Below, piece by piece: positions 23,125-34,100 of a DNA stretch of 64,000 nt; the stretch's first letter is position 1, and each line of letters opens with the position of its first letter. Under the pieces are notes generated by a model. That model saw nothing but the letters and a program-made list of their open reading frames with translations. It was not told the DNA's origin and made no database searches. The translations under genes and the position numbers were made by a program. Source of the DNA: Agrypnia vestita (taxonomy: Eukaryota; Arthropoda; Insecta; Trichoptera; Phryganeidae); contig JADDOH010008107.1 in assembly GCA_016648135.1 (NCBI GenBank), positions 1 through 64,000 of the forward strand. The letters are read 5' to 3'.

Positions 23125-23926
23125 AATGTGTGTGCTCTCTTTCAAAAATGGAGTTTTTTGAAGAATGGCGGAAGCACAAGAAAGAAGAACGAAATTCTCG
23201 TCTAATGGATTTTATAATGCAAAAATTTAGTATTACGGATGTGACTCCTGATTCACAGAGGTGTTTACAGTTACAAATTTCAAGGTTTTCGTCACAATTG
23301 TCTGAAAAGTGGGCTGCAGCCAATAATACGACGGACCGTTTTATAAATCAAAATAAAAGTTGGTTAGAGAACGCAGATTTAAAATTTAACGTAAGTGTGC
23401 ATCAGCCTCCTCATCATATGGAGGAAATCGGCATCAAGGTCGGCCCAAAAGGATGTTTGAAGACTCGTCTTTCAAAACGAGAAAACGTAGGGTTGAAGAC
23501 TTAGTGCAATCGCGAAGTACCAGTGAGTTGACCCTAGCTGCTGAAGTAGCAAATCGTTTGTCGGGTCACAGAAAGGTGGCAACTTTGATACGAAAAATTT
23601 CGGATTCTTCAGGAAAAAGGAAATCTGGTGATGTTATTTGTGATGGCACGCAGTTAAACAGTGACGAGGCATTAGCTTATTACGTAGACTCTAAATGCAC
23701 CAGTTACTCTTATAAACAGACACGAAAGTGGTCATTGAAGGCGGGACATCAAGTGTTTCCATCTTATTATAGTTTATGTAAGTCCAAAGAGTTGTGTTAT
23801 CCTTCAGATGAACATATTTCTGTGTCAGAAACGCGCGCCGAAATTAAACTTCAAGCCATACTGAATAAAACCACTGAACGTTTAATTGAAGCGCAAAGAG
23901 AAGTTTTAAATAACGTAAATACCTAA
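23125..23926 (+). pseudogene. Transposon-encoded protein of unnamed family, frameshifted
   Basis: From 23125 the frame runs (KMEFFEEWRKHKKEERNSRL onward) to about 23430. There the natural continuation GRPKRMFEDSSFKTRKRRVE lies in the next frame, so one base appears lost or gained. The second part has a basic GRPK/KTRKRRVEDLV patch, then EALAYYVDSK, then FPSYYSLCKSKELCYPS and SETRAEIKLQAILN near the end, stopping at 23926. I recall a similar arrangement in uncharacterised invertebrate proteins but cannot name the family. No DDE triad is visible; the copy may lack the C-terminal half. It sits inside the TIRs of 22345-24464, so a transposase or accessory protein is inferred. Confidence 0.55.
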
Positions 23927-24724
23927 CGTTTTTCTATTTGGGATTTTGTTTGCCTTTCTTGTATTATGACTATGTATCTATATTTGATCTTATTTTAAAA
24001 ATATTTTGGCATTTTATCGTTTAATATTTTGTGAATGAATATCGTTGTATTTCATTTTAGTCCTTGTTATATATTATTCCAATTTAAATTTGAGAGCATC
24101 TTTTTATTTTGAAATTCCTATTTCTGTGTTAAATTGTGAACATAATTTTCTTGTTATAACAATGTTTATAACAAGAAAATTTATTTTAACTCGTAGCGTC
24201 TGCGGTTTGTTGTCTGCCAGAAAAATTTGGATCGATTTTTAACCCTTTTCCCGTGATTCATTCAAGCTGAAACTTTGCAGGCAGTCTCGTGCCGACAAGA
24301 AAAAAGATCTAACAAATTATAATTTTGGATTTTTAGAATTTTTTTGGTTTTTAAAATTGGAATCAATACAAATGAGTAATGTACCCGACGCGTACAGTAG
24401 GCACGAAACCTGATTCATTGAGAAAGGGAGTATAATAAAAACTTTGTTTTTTGGTTAGTTTTAAAAATTTTATTCAGTACCTACTTAAGTTTTTTAATAT
24501 AAATATTCTAAATTATCAAAAAATGTGAAATTATTCAATAAAACAACAAAGTATTATTAATCATATTTATTAAATATTATTTTAATTCATTCACAATCAA
24601 ATCGTAGAACAAAATGTTTTTGTCCAGCTAGCTTGTTCTAGACGAATCACTGTGCGACGGAGTAATTCAAATTTAGAAAATATTCCGCGACGTTATCGGG
24701 CCGCCGTAATCAAACTTTTCTAAT

Positions 24725-24960
24725 GATTCCAATTTGAAAAAACCAATAAAATGTCTAAAAATCCGAAATTATACTATAATTATTAATTTTTTTTAACGAA
24801 AATTTGATAGATCTTCTTGATCGTCGCCACCAATCTTCTTGCCGAATTTCAGCTAGATTGGATCACGGGAAAAGGGTTAAAAATCGATCCAAAGTTTTTT
24901 CACCCGGCAAGCCGGCAAGCAAGCAAGCAAGCAGACGACGCCACGATAAAGGGAGTAAAA
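24725..24960 (-). mobile_element. Short TIR element, truncated copy C
   Basis: The same block as copy A (GATCACGGGAAAAGGGTTAA, then AATCGATCCAAAGTTTTTTC) with an expanded AAGC repeat (GGCAAGCAAGCAAGCAAGCA) and the end AAAGGGAGTAAAAATT. The outer CCCATAAAAA end is missing. Confidence 0.6.
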
Positions 24961-25325
24961 ATTAATTATATTTTTAGCATTGAAAACCATGTTTTACAAA
25001 AACACTGGCGGTGGCCGCTCAGTGAGACAAGCAATCCGATCATTTCTGTAAAAATAATTTTTGAAAATGATGCAATAGAACGACGTGAGATTCAAACATT
25101 TAACTTTGAATATTTGAACACCGTAAAGCCCTTGAAAAATCCAAAGCACTCAAATAAGTGGAAATGTTTCTAACAACAATTAACTTTTCTCGGCCATATT
25201 TTTATCATAACTTATTAGTAAGTAAACATTTTTTATTTTGATAGTTTTCCAATACGCGTCAAAAATATGATTTTTGAATTGTAGATATCTTAGCTCAGCA
25301 CCTCCCCAAAAATCTCATCTCACAA
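24961..25325 (+). other. Open stretch of unknown nature
   Basis: A frame stays open to 25173 beyond the TIR copy (ENHVLQKHWRWPLSETSN... ending NKWKCF). No domain, start or splice context supports a gene. Confidence 0.25.
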
Positions 25326-25329
25326 CTGT

Positions 25330-25670
25330 TATTCTTCCTTCTTTACCTTTGCCCCTTCCCATTTTAGACGGGGTCGGCTCTCCTATTCATTCTGCGACAA
25401 GACGGCCTATCTTGGGTTGTCGCATCGGATACCTGGTTTTGCTATGCTGATCCACCATTTCAGCGGGGGACGTCCTTTTCCTCTTTTTATTTCCGGGAGA
25501 GCCCGCGCTTTATGGACCACGTGTTCATCGTGTCTTCTCATCACGTATCCTTACCATCTCAGGTGACTCTACTAGCTTTTCGGGAAGAGGGTTTACTTTA
25601 AAAATACCTCATTCGTGTTCGTTACGAATCCTATCCAGTCTCGTAACTTTTATTCAAAATAATTTAATTA
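25330..25670 (-). mobile_element. RTE-like LINE tail, decayed
   Basis: On the minus strand, across frames, the translation gives RLDRIRNEH, NPLPEKLVES, then HDEHVVHKARALPEIKRGKG and RPPLKWWISIAK. These are the post-reverse-transcriptase segments of an RTE-type LINE. Stops and frame changes show decay. Confidence 0.55.
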
Positions 25671-26550
25671 TAGGTTCGAATAACTTAATTTTCAAAAGAG
25701 AGATTAGAAAGCTTTTAAAATTTGCAGTGCAGTAATAAAACCTATTTTTATGACGTTTCAATTTATTTTACAAATTCACATTCTGACTCAGGATTTCGCA
25801 TTTAGAAGCGCTGGTTCGAGAGAGGCAGAAAAAAGGTAATTGTTATCCAGTAACAAAAGGCTCGCGGTTTACTGCGCGCCCTTCACATCCGCCAATATAT
25901 CCGCTGTGATTAGGGTTGCCAGCCGTATGCAATGGACCAACCGGATTGTCCGGTATTAACGTCATCTAACGGTATATTCAAGTTTTTTTTTTAAAGTTTA
26001 TTTTTTAAATATCTTATTTATATTTTTTACATAACTTTAGTTGAAAACCGAATATTGAAAAAATTGATGACATTCGACTTTCGGAATTATTTTGATAGCT
26101 TCGTTTTCTGCATATGTTTAAATTGATCAATTTAAATATACGACGATGACGTTTCGTGATCCCTTGTTTCATTATTATTTTTAACATTTAAGGCTAAATC
26201 CAAGATTATGGTCCTATGGTTCATACAACAGATACGTCTGAAAAGAAGTATTTCTCGATATAATTTAATATCTTGATTCAAAATTAAAGATAATTGACGA
26301 TTACATAATAAGTATTAAATAAAATATTACAATTTAAAATTTCGAAAATCGTACCGTATATTTTGACATTTCATAGACAATATCTGAGAAAAAATGTGTA
26401 AATCATATACAACATACAAGATTAACATGACGAGAATTATATTTATAGACAAAAGAAATATGATGAATATTGAACGCAGGCACTTTTTGTATTTTGTTGA
26501 TAGGCTTGCTTTTTGATGGTTTGAATGACTTCGTTTTTAAAAAACACTAA
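25671..26550. other. Intergenic, no recognised feature
   Basis: AT-rich with one GC-richer patch near 25800-25970. No gene supported. Confidence 0.35.
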
Positions 26551-26554
26551 TTCG

Positions 26555-26610
26555 TTAGCTTAGGTAAGGTTAGGTTAGGTTATGTTAGATTACTATGTTA
26601 GGTTTTTTTT
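26555..26610 (+). repeat. AGGTTAGGTTAGG degenerate repeat
   Basis: Tandem GGTTA/TTAGG units, the kind of interstitial repeat seen in many insect genomes whose telomere unit is TTAGG. It ends in a T run. Confidence 0.7.
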
Positions 26611-27305
26611 ACTTGACAGTGTCCTATTATTTGACCTTGCTTAATATTTATCAAGGATTTAGTTTCAACTATACAAGTATTAAATTTGAACTGTATTGTG
26701 TACCTGTCTAGCAATTGTTTGGCCCAAATACGAAGCCAACACTCGACGATTCAAAGGCTAAAGTGCGCTTCAAAAGGGCAACTTGCAGTGCGAATTACAC
26801 TTTCAAAGCGCAACTCAACCCCCAAACCGTATACATATCGACTCCGCACTCAGGCCTTAGGGTGTCTGTGCAATGGAGTGCAATTATTGTTTCGGCATTT
26901 GCCTTACAGCAGAGGGAACCGTGGAAAACCTCTACTGGAACAAGGTGAAAATGAAGCAAGGTGAATGAGGTGTGACAAATGAAAGGAAAGGTCGGATGAA
27001 AGAAAATAGGTAGAATGACAGGGAGTGAGTCGGATGATATTGCAAGACTAAAAGAAAACATCAACGCTGATGGATGACATGATAACAGTGCAAATAATTA
27101 TCTATATTTGTTTATATCTTTAATTTTCTTAACAACTAACTTTGCATAGTCTATAAATTTATTGCAAAGTGCTCCATGTTGTAAAATCATTCGGTAGACC
27201 TTTAATTCTAAATCTTTTCGTTGACACTCTTTCTGCATTTTCCATCTTTCCGCTGTGAAGAAAAGGCATCTCAATGTTAAATGTTTTATATTCTGTTCAA
27301 AGTCA
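26611..27305. other. Intergenic, short unsupported ORFs
   Basis: ORFs at 26686-26964, 26715-26948 (plus) and 26795-27064 (minus) overlap one another and have no domain. The segment looks unique. Confidence 0.3.
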
Positions 27306-27309
27306 TTGT

Positions 27310-27545
27310 CGCATATTAGGTTTGGTTAGGCTATTAGGTTTGGTTAATATAGGTTAGGTTATAAGGTTAGGTTATTTTAGGTTAGGTTATTAAGTTTTGT
27401 TTGGTTCGGTTAGGTTATTACGTTTGGTTACTTTAAGTCAGGTTATCAGGTTAGGTTATGAGGTTTGGTATGGTTAATTTATGTTAGGTTATTTGGTTTG
27501 ATTTGGTTAGTTTAGGTTAGGTTATTAGGTTTGGTTTCTTTATAC
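27310..27545 (+). repeat. Degenerate (TTAGGTTTGGTTA) array
   Basis: About 230 bases of alternating AGGTTAGGTTATT and AGGTTTGGTT units. Like the shorter array at 26555, these are variants of TTAGG-type insect repeats. Confidence 0.8.
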
Positions 27546-27855
27546 ACAATATACCTAAATTACAATTTTCGAAAATTTTAAGTGTAATATTTCATTTAAT
27601 ACTTTGATATAAACGCGAATCAATCTAGCGTGATTTGATCGCCGCGACGCTAAGCGTCCTCTGTATATCAATGAAAAATGCGTGTCAAGGGAGAGGAGCG
27701 GGAAATGTATAACACCCCACGAGTCATTTTAAATATTTACACATTTATTTAATTAAAAACACAATTCTTATTAAAGACTTATCAGCTAGAGAAATTATCA
27801 CTAACCTAAAACTAACCCGTAACCTACACGCAAGCAGCTCAAATCCACAAAGTTT
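27546..27855. other. Spacer
   Basis: No gene recognised. Confidence 0.35.
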
Positions 27856-28450
27856 ATCGTGTCCTTATTACACTTATCACTACGAAAAACCATTGTTCAC
27901 AAACACACGTATCGCTGTCGCTATCGTGGAAGCCGCGCGTGGCGAGTCACTCGCGCGCGCGCATCAGCCGCTGGCCCCGCGGATTCCGCGGTCGGCTGGG
28001 GGGCACCTGGCCGCCGCGGTTCTCGTCCCAGGTCACGCGCGCTGTTGCGTCGCGCCGTTGCATCCGATTCATCGGGAGGCATCTGGCCTCCCTCTGGAAC
28101 TCCTCGCTGTGAGAACCGGTCACCACCGAGGCTCGGTGACCGTCGCTTCTCCGACTTCTTCCTCTGCTGCCAATGGCGTCACAACCAGCGCGGGAAAAAA
28201 TATCGGCCACCCAAGCAAGTGGCGTTCTGAGGCGAGAGATTCGGCCTCGGGGCGGAAGGATCGACACACACGCGCCGAGAGATTGGAACGGACAGCCCCG
28301 GGCGGGTGCTTGCACCCGATATATCTCTCTCTTCCCTGTGCAGGAAGCCTTTCCCCGCGCCCCCTCTCAACCCTGCTCTTCGTTCGGATACGCTCGAAAT
28401 TTTTGGCGGGCGAAACTTTGGCGCGAATAATTATTATACCACCGTGGATA
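27856..28450. other. GC-rich island, noncoding or repeat-derived
   Basis: About 600 bases of strongly GC-rich sequence in AT-rich surroundings. Long frames are open on both strands at once (for example 27893-28501 plus and 27947-28315 minus), as expected from GC richness alone. None contains a domain that I recognise. It could be part of an LTR, a transposon or a CpG-rich promoter. I found no convincing terminal repeats or target duplication. Confidence 0.4.
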
Positions 28451-29635
28451 ATACCCGATCTTACTGCTTGCGTTAATCTAACATTTATATCTAACACTTA
28501 ACTATAAAAATGATATTTACATTAAAAAAAATCTTATTCTAAAATAATCATATTCAAACCTATTCTACGGCCTACAATCAGATTATTAAATAACGCGGCA
28601 AAATCAGGAATGTGTTGTTTACGCACATATTTTTTTGCCGGTTCAGAAAAAAAGGTCGGGCACATGTGTGCCCTCGAACTTAAGGGCATAATTCCGAGAA
28701 CATCGCGATATCGGACCGGCACAATTAACCGCGGTTATATCAACTTATTATTTAAGCATCAATTCTCTTTATTTTTGCAATGAGGATACTCAATTATATC
28801 GAGAAATACTTATTTTCAGACGGATCTGTTGTATGAATCATGAGACCATATAATTTTGGATTATGCCGCATTTAAGTTAAAAAAAAACTATTTTAAATAT
28901 ATACAAAATATTAAACTGCGACAATCGCCAGCCCACTTCACTAACAAAGCCTGGGGCAGATTTGATAGGAAGTTTTCGATAATCGATTCTAACGATTGGT
29001 TCAATATTTTCTGGATTACCTTATATAAGGGGATTAGAAACAAAAGCGTTACTATGCATATGATGAAAATACAAGGCGAATTGTTTAAATATGCTAATCT
29101 GGCAAAGAGTGCCAAATTTTATCAAAAATATATTCATTTTAAAACCTCCTCTCTGGCTTTCAAATCAGTTATAAAAACGTTTGTCTAAATTTCTTGTATG
29201 AGATATTAGCACTTTTGTTTCTAATCCTTTCATACAATGATTCTGTATGAACTATCGCTTTCTTTTTCATTGGAGTGAAACGTATTTTTTCTTTAAAATA
29301 CGAATTATTTGAATATTAGACATTTTCTGAAGGTACCTACATTTTTAAAATAGAAAAATAAATAATTTGAAAAAATTTAAAATAGAATTTTTTACAAGGT
29401 TTTTATCATTTTACTTTTGTGATGGATAAGCCGTTATTATCACCGGTTATTTTCGGTACAATTATTTGAGATTTGTATCTGATTGTATTAATAATTGATA
29501 ACTTAGATATAATTGTTGTCTAGTACTGATATTCGCCGGTCGAATTGCAAAAATCAATTGCCAATCATCGAAGCAATAACATACCAATCTCAAATAACAG
29601 TTAGTGTGTCACCTGTTAAAATACCATAGATTTAT
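28451..29635. other. AT-rich DNA, no supported gene
   Basis: A 110-codon ORF at 28856-29188 (plus) has no recognisable domain and an AT-rich, Lys/Phe-dominated composition. Confidence 0.3.
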
Positions 29636-29639
29636 TTTT

Positions 29640-29862
29640 TTAGTTGTATTTAAGCGAATGAATTTTTCATAATCAATATACGTTACTGTAATAATAGTTC
29701 AACTTTTTTCGAAAAAGTCAGAAATATTGAAAAAAAAAATGCAAATATTGATATTGCATATCTCCGTAACTATTGATATTAGGTCATGGTTGCTTGAACA
29801 TTATCAAGACAGGAATCCACCTGTAAAGTTTTTGCTACTGGCTATAAGACACCCTGTATAGA
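29640..29862. repeat. Fragment of the GAGACACCCTGTATA family
   Basis: AAAAGTCAGAAATATTGAAA and TTGCTACTGGCTATAAGACA, then CCCTGTATA, match the right part of the 21090-21901 element. Confidence 0.6.
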
Positions 29863-30969
29863 TTCTTAATAAATAAATAAATTATAATCTTATCATAGCG
29901 TTGCTGAGGCAATAATTTAAATATTAATTTTAAAAATTATTATTATTCTGGAGTAACCATGTAACAACCGGTAAACTAAAGAACTAAGCCCTCCATAATG
30001 GGTGCATAATCGAGAGGTACAAACAAAGGCTCGCTAAAATAACAGGGTGCTGAGTGGCACTCGATCCCAGAACCGGCGCCTCCCAAGGCACGCTTGCATC
30101 AATGCTGCTCAGAGCCCTACATCACATTGTTTGCTCTTCACATAATGCAGCCATACAGCACCATTCATTTTAATTGGCTTATTTTGTAAAGAAATGTGTT
30201 GGGGAGGAAATAGAGTTTTCATCAATTTTGTTATGTTTTTTGTAAAGAAAACAAAAAACATACCTTTTCATGATTCAAGCAGATATCTGCATTGAAATTG
30301 CGACATTGCTATTATTGTGTTGACAATATTATTCCATGTTTGACGAGAGATGCCGCATTCACAGAATTTTATAGAGTTTTAAAGAACCAATATAAATATA
30401 AAAAAAAATATATAATGAATGCATTAACTTGAATTGAAGTGACCCATTCTTGGCTTATTTTAATATAATTGTAGTCATTTATTGTTGATTATTTAATATG
30501 ATTATCTGAAACTGAAGATAAAACTGAAGATGAAAAATAGGGTGTCTTTCCACGTTTACTTACATGCAAAAAAAGATTTTCAGAATTTTTTACGAATTGA
30601 TTTTTTATCAGACGTAACTGTCAACCACATATTAAAATAACATTATATTATTTTTTCATACTTAAGAACTGTGTTCTTGTGCAAAGCTCAACATACTCTC
30701 TGTCTGTATAATTGAGAAACCAGGTACAAAAAAGTCTTGCATTGTATATTCACATTATTGGTTGCACTAATTAATGTTGTTTGTTTTTGTCAAACACATT
30801 TATAATAAAAACTAATAATAATGAAAAAATCAGTCAAAAACACATTTTTTTAAATATTAATCAAAAATTGATGATCATAAAATTATCAATATGCAATATA
30901 AAAATGGTATGGCACAATATCCTAATAGAAATTTAAAAATCCAGTTTATTATCGATTAGGCACACATAC
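29863..30969. other. Downstream or intronic DNA of COG4
   Basis: The last short COG4 exon should lie here or further left, but none was recognised. A tRNA-like fragment with GGTTCTGGGATCGAG on the minus strand occurs near 30060-30100. Confidence 0.35.
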
Positions 30970-31178
30970 CTGAGGGCAAGAATCTGTCGGACTTCCTGCG
31001 GGGTCAGTCTCCATGCGGCTCCAGCGGCCCACTCAGCAGCCTCCGATGGTCTCTCCACTGCCAGTAACGCAGCTGCCTGAGTCAACCGTCCGAACCTGTC
31101 GCGGGCTGAAAAGGACGATAATCCACCCAAATAGGAGCACACACTGCGAACCTCGCGTTCCACAATCAAACCCCCCAA
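30970..31178 (-). CDS. COG4: COG4 exon 13 (residues 685-754)
   Basis: [40 protein letters not shown] and [15 protein letters not shown] match the C-terminal helical bundle, which carries a site mutated in human COG4 disease. The donor GTATGT at 30969 splits an Arg codon (phase 2). One more short exon is expected. Confidence 0.93.
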
Positions 31179-34100
31179 CTGAAAAGAATCAACAACAAAA
31201 AAGAAATCAGTCCTCTGCCAGTAGGCAGAAAAATTGAATTAGGCCTTCCTAAACATTGTACATACATATATAAAGAGTGTAAATTTTCATGAGTAAAAAA
31301 AAAATCTATTAATTTAATGCTGGAATTAAAGAATTAATGATCACAATTCAAGTCTATTATGCACATTCATAACAAGGGTATCATTATGTATATATATATG
31401 TTCTCCACCAAAAATATCCACCAGTCTGCGACAAATTATACATTCAACTTAATTCGGTGAATTTCCTGGTGAAATTCTATTTCCAATACCAGGGATAAGA
31501 ACATTACATATTATTGGTAGAACATTGAGAGACATTAGCGGCTATTGCATGTTGTCAAGTAATGTGAATTTTTATACAGGCGCAAAGAATAAAAAATCAC
31601 GCACGATTGTTCTGATAAAAACTTGTAATGCACGCAAGTACATATTATATATATACCTACATATCGACGGCTCCTATTTATAATATAATAACCCACATAT
31701 CACGATTTTGAGTTTTTTGTGCATTTCGTATGTATTTAATTTTATCTTTAATTCCAAGAAAGAAAAAAAAATATTTTGCAATAAATAACGTTTTTTTATT
31801 ATAAAAAAATTCTTTCTTGGAATTAAAGTATAATTAAATATATAAAATACACAAAAAAATCAAAAAAAAAAGTAGGAGCCGTCGATATGAAAGAATAAAA
31901 ATAATATACATATATGTATTTATATTTATAAACATAATGGATTTATATTTTTACATTTGTAAACATGATTAAATATGTTCCTCAAATAAATAAAAATTTA
32001 TACCCTGTTGAAAGAAGACTTCAGTATCAGCTTTTCCCACCTCTGATTACAGTCAACAGTGACAGTTGTCACGAGGGAATCAAAATTTGCCGGAGTCAGT
32101 GTATCCTTAAATGGACTTAAGAGACCGTCCAAATTCATTATCAATGTCTGGGCAAAGTTTTCTTCAGACTCATAAGCAGCAAAATCGTCCTTCAAAAGGA
32201 AAAAATATACAGATTACTCCGTGTAACTTTATCAATTAAAATAAAAATCAAAGGATATATAATCATCTAAATATGTGCAAAATATCTATAACATAAACAT
32301 TTTGGTTAGATATTAAGATTACAGTAAAACCCCGTTTATTTGAACTACAACAAATTAATTTTATAATTGATTCAACATTTATTATTATTATTATTTTTCA
32401 ATACAAGTAACTTGACATCAAATTTTTATTACATTTAAAGTTTGGCCTCTTTCATAACATACTACAGAAAATTAAATTTCATTTTTCATTTATTTCAAAA
32501 AAATCCTTGTTTACAAATAAAGGTACTTAATACTAATTTAATAATAGCAATATAAGATAAATTACACATTTTTTTGTTGTTGTTAAATTTGTGGATTATG
32601 CCACTCTACTAGGCTACGCCTGTCCCAGAGTGGCGTTATAGAACACAATTATAATATTTTTTTAATATTATAATTGTGTTCTATAATATCTATAATCGTC
32701 AGTAATATTTATTTTCATAAGATAGGAAATATGTATCTACAAAGTATCAAGTGCAGTGTTAGTGGTAAGTTGAGTGAGTCATAAGTCCAAGTGTAAATAT
32801 GTGTAGAATAATTGTTTAATGTAAAAAGGGTGAAAGTTTAGTTTAAGATTATTTTTTATTTTCCTTAATTTATTTATTTATTTATATAGGTATATATTTT
32901 TATTTATAGACATTGTTATGCAATTACAGTAAGTTTTCAGTTGCTGTTCTATCTTTGGAGGTAAGCCAGTTGTTTGCTAAAGCTTTTATTTTATTTATTG
33001 AGTATATTCTGATTTTCGGGAAGTCTGTTTTAAATATGTTAAATATTTTAGGCCCTATGTATGAGTAATTTTTCAGTCCATGTTTTGTCTTGGTTTTTGG
33101 TATTTCGTCAAGGTTTCGTAATGCTTGTCTAGTATTATGCGAATGCGAGTTACTGGTTGCTGTTAGGTGGTTTGTGTTTTTGATGTAGAAGATGAGGGTA
33201 GACTTAACGAATAGCTGTCTAACGTCCAGTACATTAAATTCTCTGAACAGTCTGTCTGATTAGTATATAATTGGTTTCTTATTAATGACTCGGAGCAAGG
33301 TTTTTTGTGCCGTTATAGCTGGTTTTAATGTGGTTTTGTAAGTACCTCCCCAACTTGGAATCGCATAGTTCAAAAATGACTGGGCAAGAGCATAATAAAT
33401 AGTTTTGAGTTGCTGTTTATTAAAAATATTACGTATGGATTTAAATAGATGGATGAGTTTTAGAAGTTTTCCCGATAATAGTTCAGTGTGAAGTTTCCAG
33501 TTTAGGTGCCTGTCCATTATGATTCCCAAGTATTTCACACTATCTGCATTTTCCAAGGGGGTACAACCACAGTTTTGGTGTTGGCAATCATGCATAGTCA
33601 AATTTTAAATCGCTAGATGGCTGCCCTCTTTTATCTATGCTGAATGTCAAATACTTAGTTTTTTTGAGATTGACTGTTAGCAAATTATTTTCCAGCCAGT
33701 GTTTCGTTACTAATATTTAATTATTTTTTAAGAAATGATAGATTCTGTAAAAACATTTGAATACATATTGTCAATAAATTGAATATTATATTATTAAACA
33801 TATTTGTATGTACATAACTTTGTATGTATTTAAATAAACGTTCTATTCGTAAAGTTATTGTAACAAAATATTAATTTAATATCATCTATTTCCAGAAAGA
33901 ATCAAATTATTTTTGCTATTACATACTTCTTACGAAATCTTTAACCCATTCATTGCACAAAAACAAGCCAAATGACCAATATAATTGACGGATCAATTTA
34001 AATTGATAGAATGATAAATTTTGTTGTGCCAAGTCCAGAAACAACTCAAAACCACAGTGCTCTATGTGTTTAAGTTTTGTTAAAACGGAAAAGGTAGACC

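Larger units (their letters stand above)
22345..24464 (+). mobile_element. 2.1 kb TIR DNA element carrying an unclassified gene
   Basis: The left end (AACCCATAAAAAACAAG, then TATCATACTCCCTTTC) and the right end (GAAAGGGAGTATAATAAAAA, then CTTTG...GGTTAGTTTT) are terminal inverted repeats of about 42 bp with few mismatches. Inside lies a spliced, frameshifted gene (22856-23926). Bases 24180-24464 match the short elements at 1895-2235 and 6565-6960 and are related to 24725-24960. This element is therefore the apparent parent of a MITE family. A small hairpin lies at about 24149-24180. Confidence 0.75.

Noticed and set aside
24817..25173. 118-codon plus ORF
   Set aside because: Its first half is the noncoding short TIR element copy; the second half shows no domain.
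27893..28501. 202-codon ORF in the GC-rich island
   Set aside because: Long frames are open on both strands and in several phases; the translations are Arg/Pro/Ala-rich without a domain.
28856..29188. 110-codon plus ORF
   Set aside because: AT-driven composition, no domain. It is also mirrored by a minus ORF.
30933..30969. Read-through of COG4 exon 13 (YVCLIDNKLDF) as the true C-terminus
   Set aside because: It does not resemble the conserved C-terminus, and a consensus donor (GTATGT) stands at the exon end.
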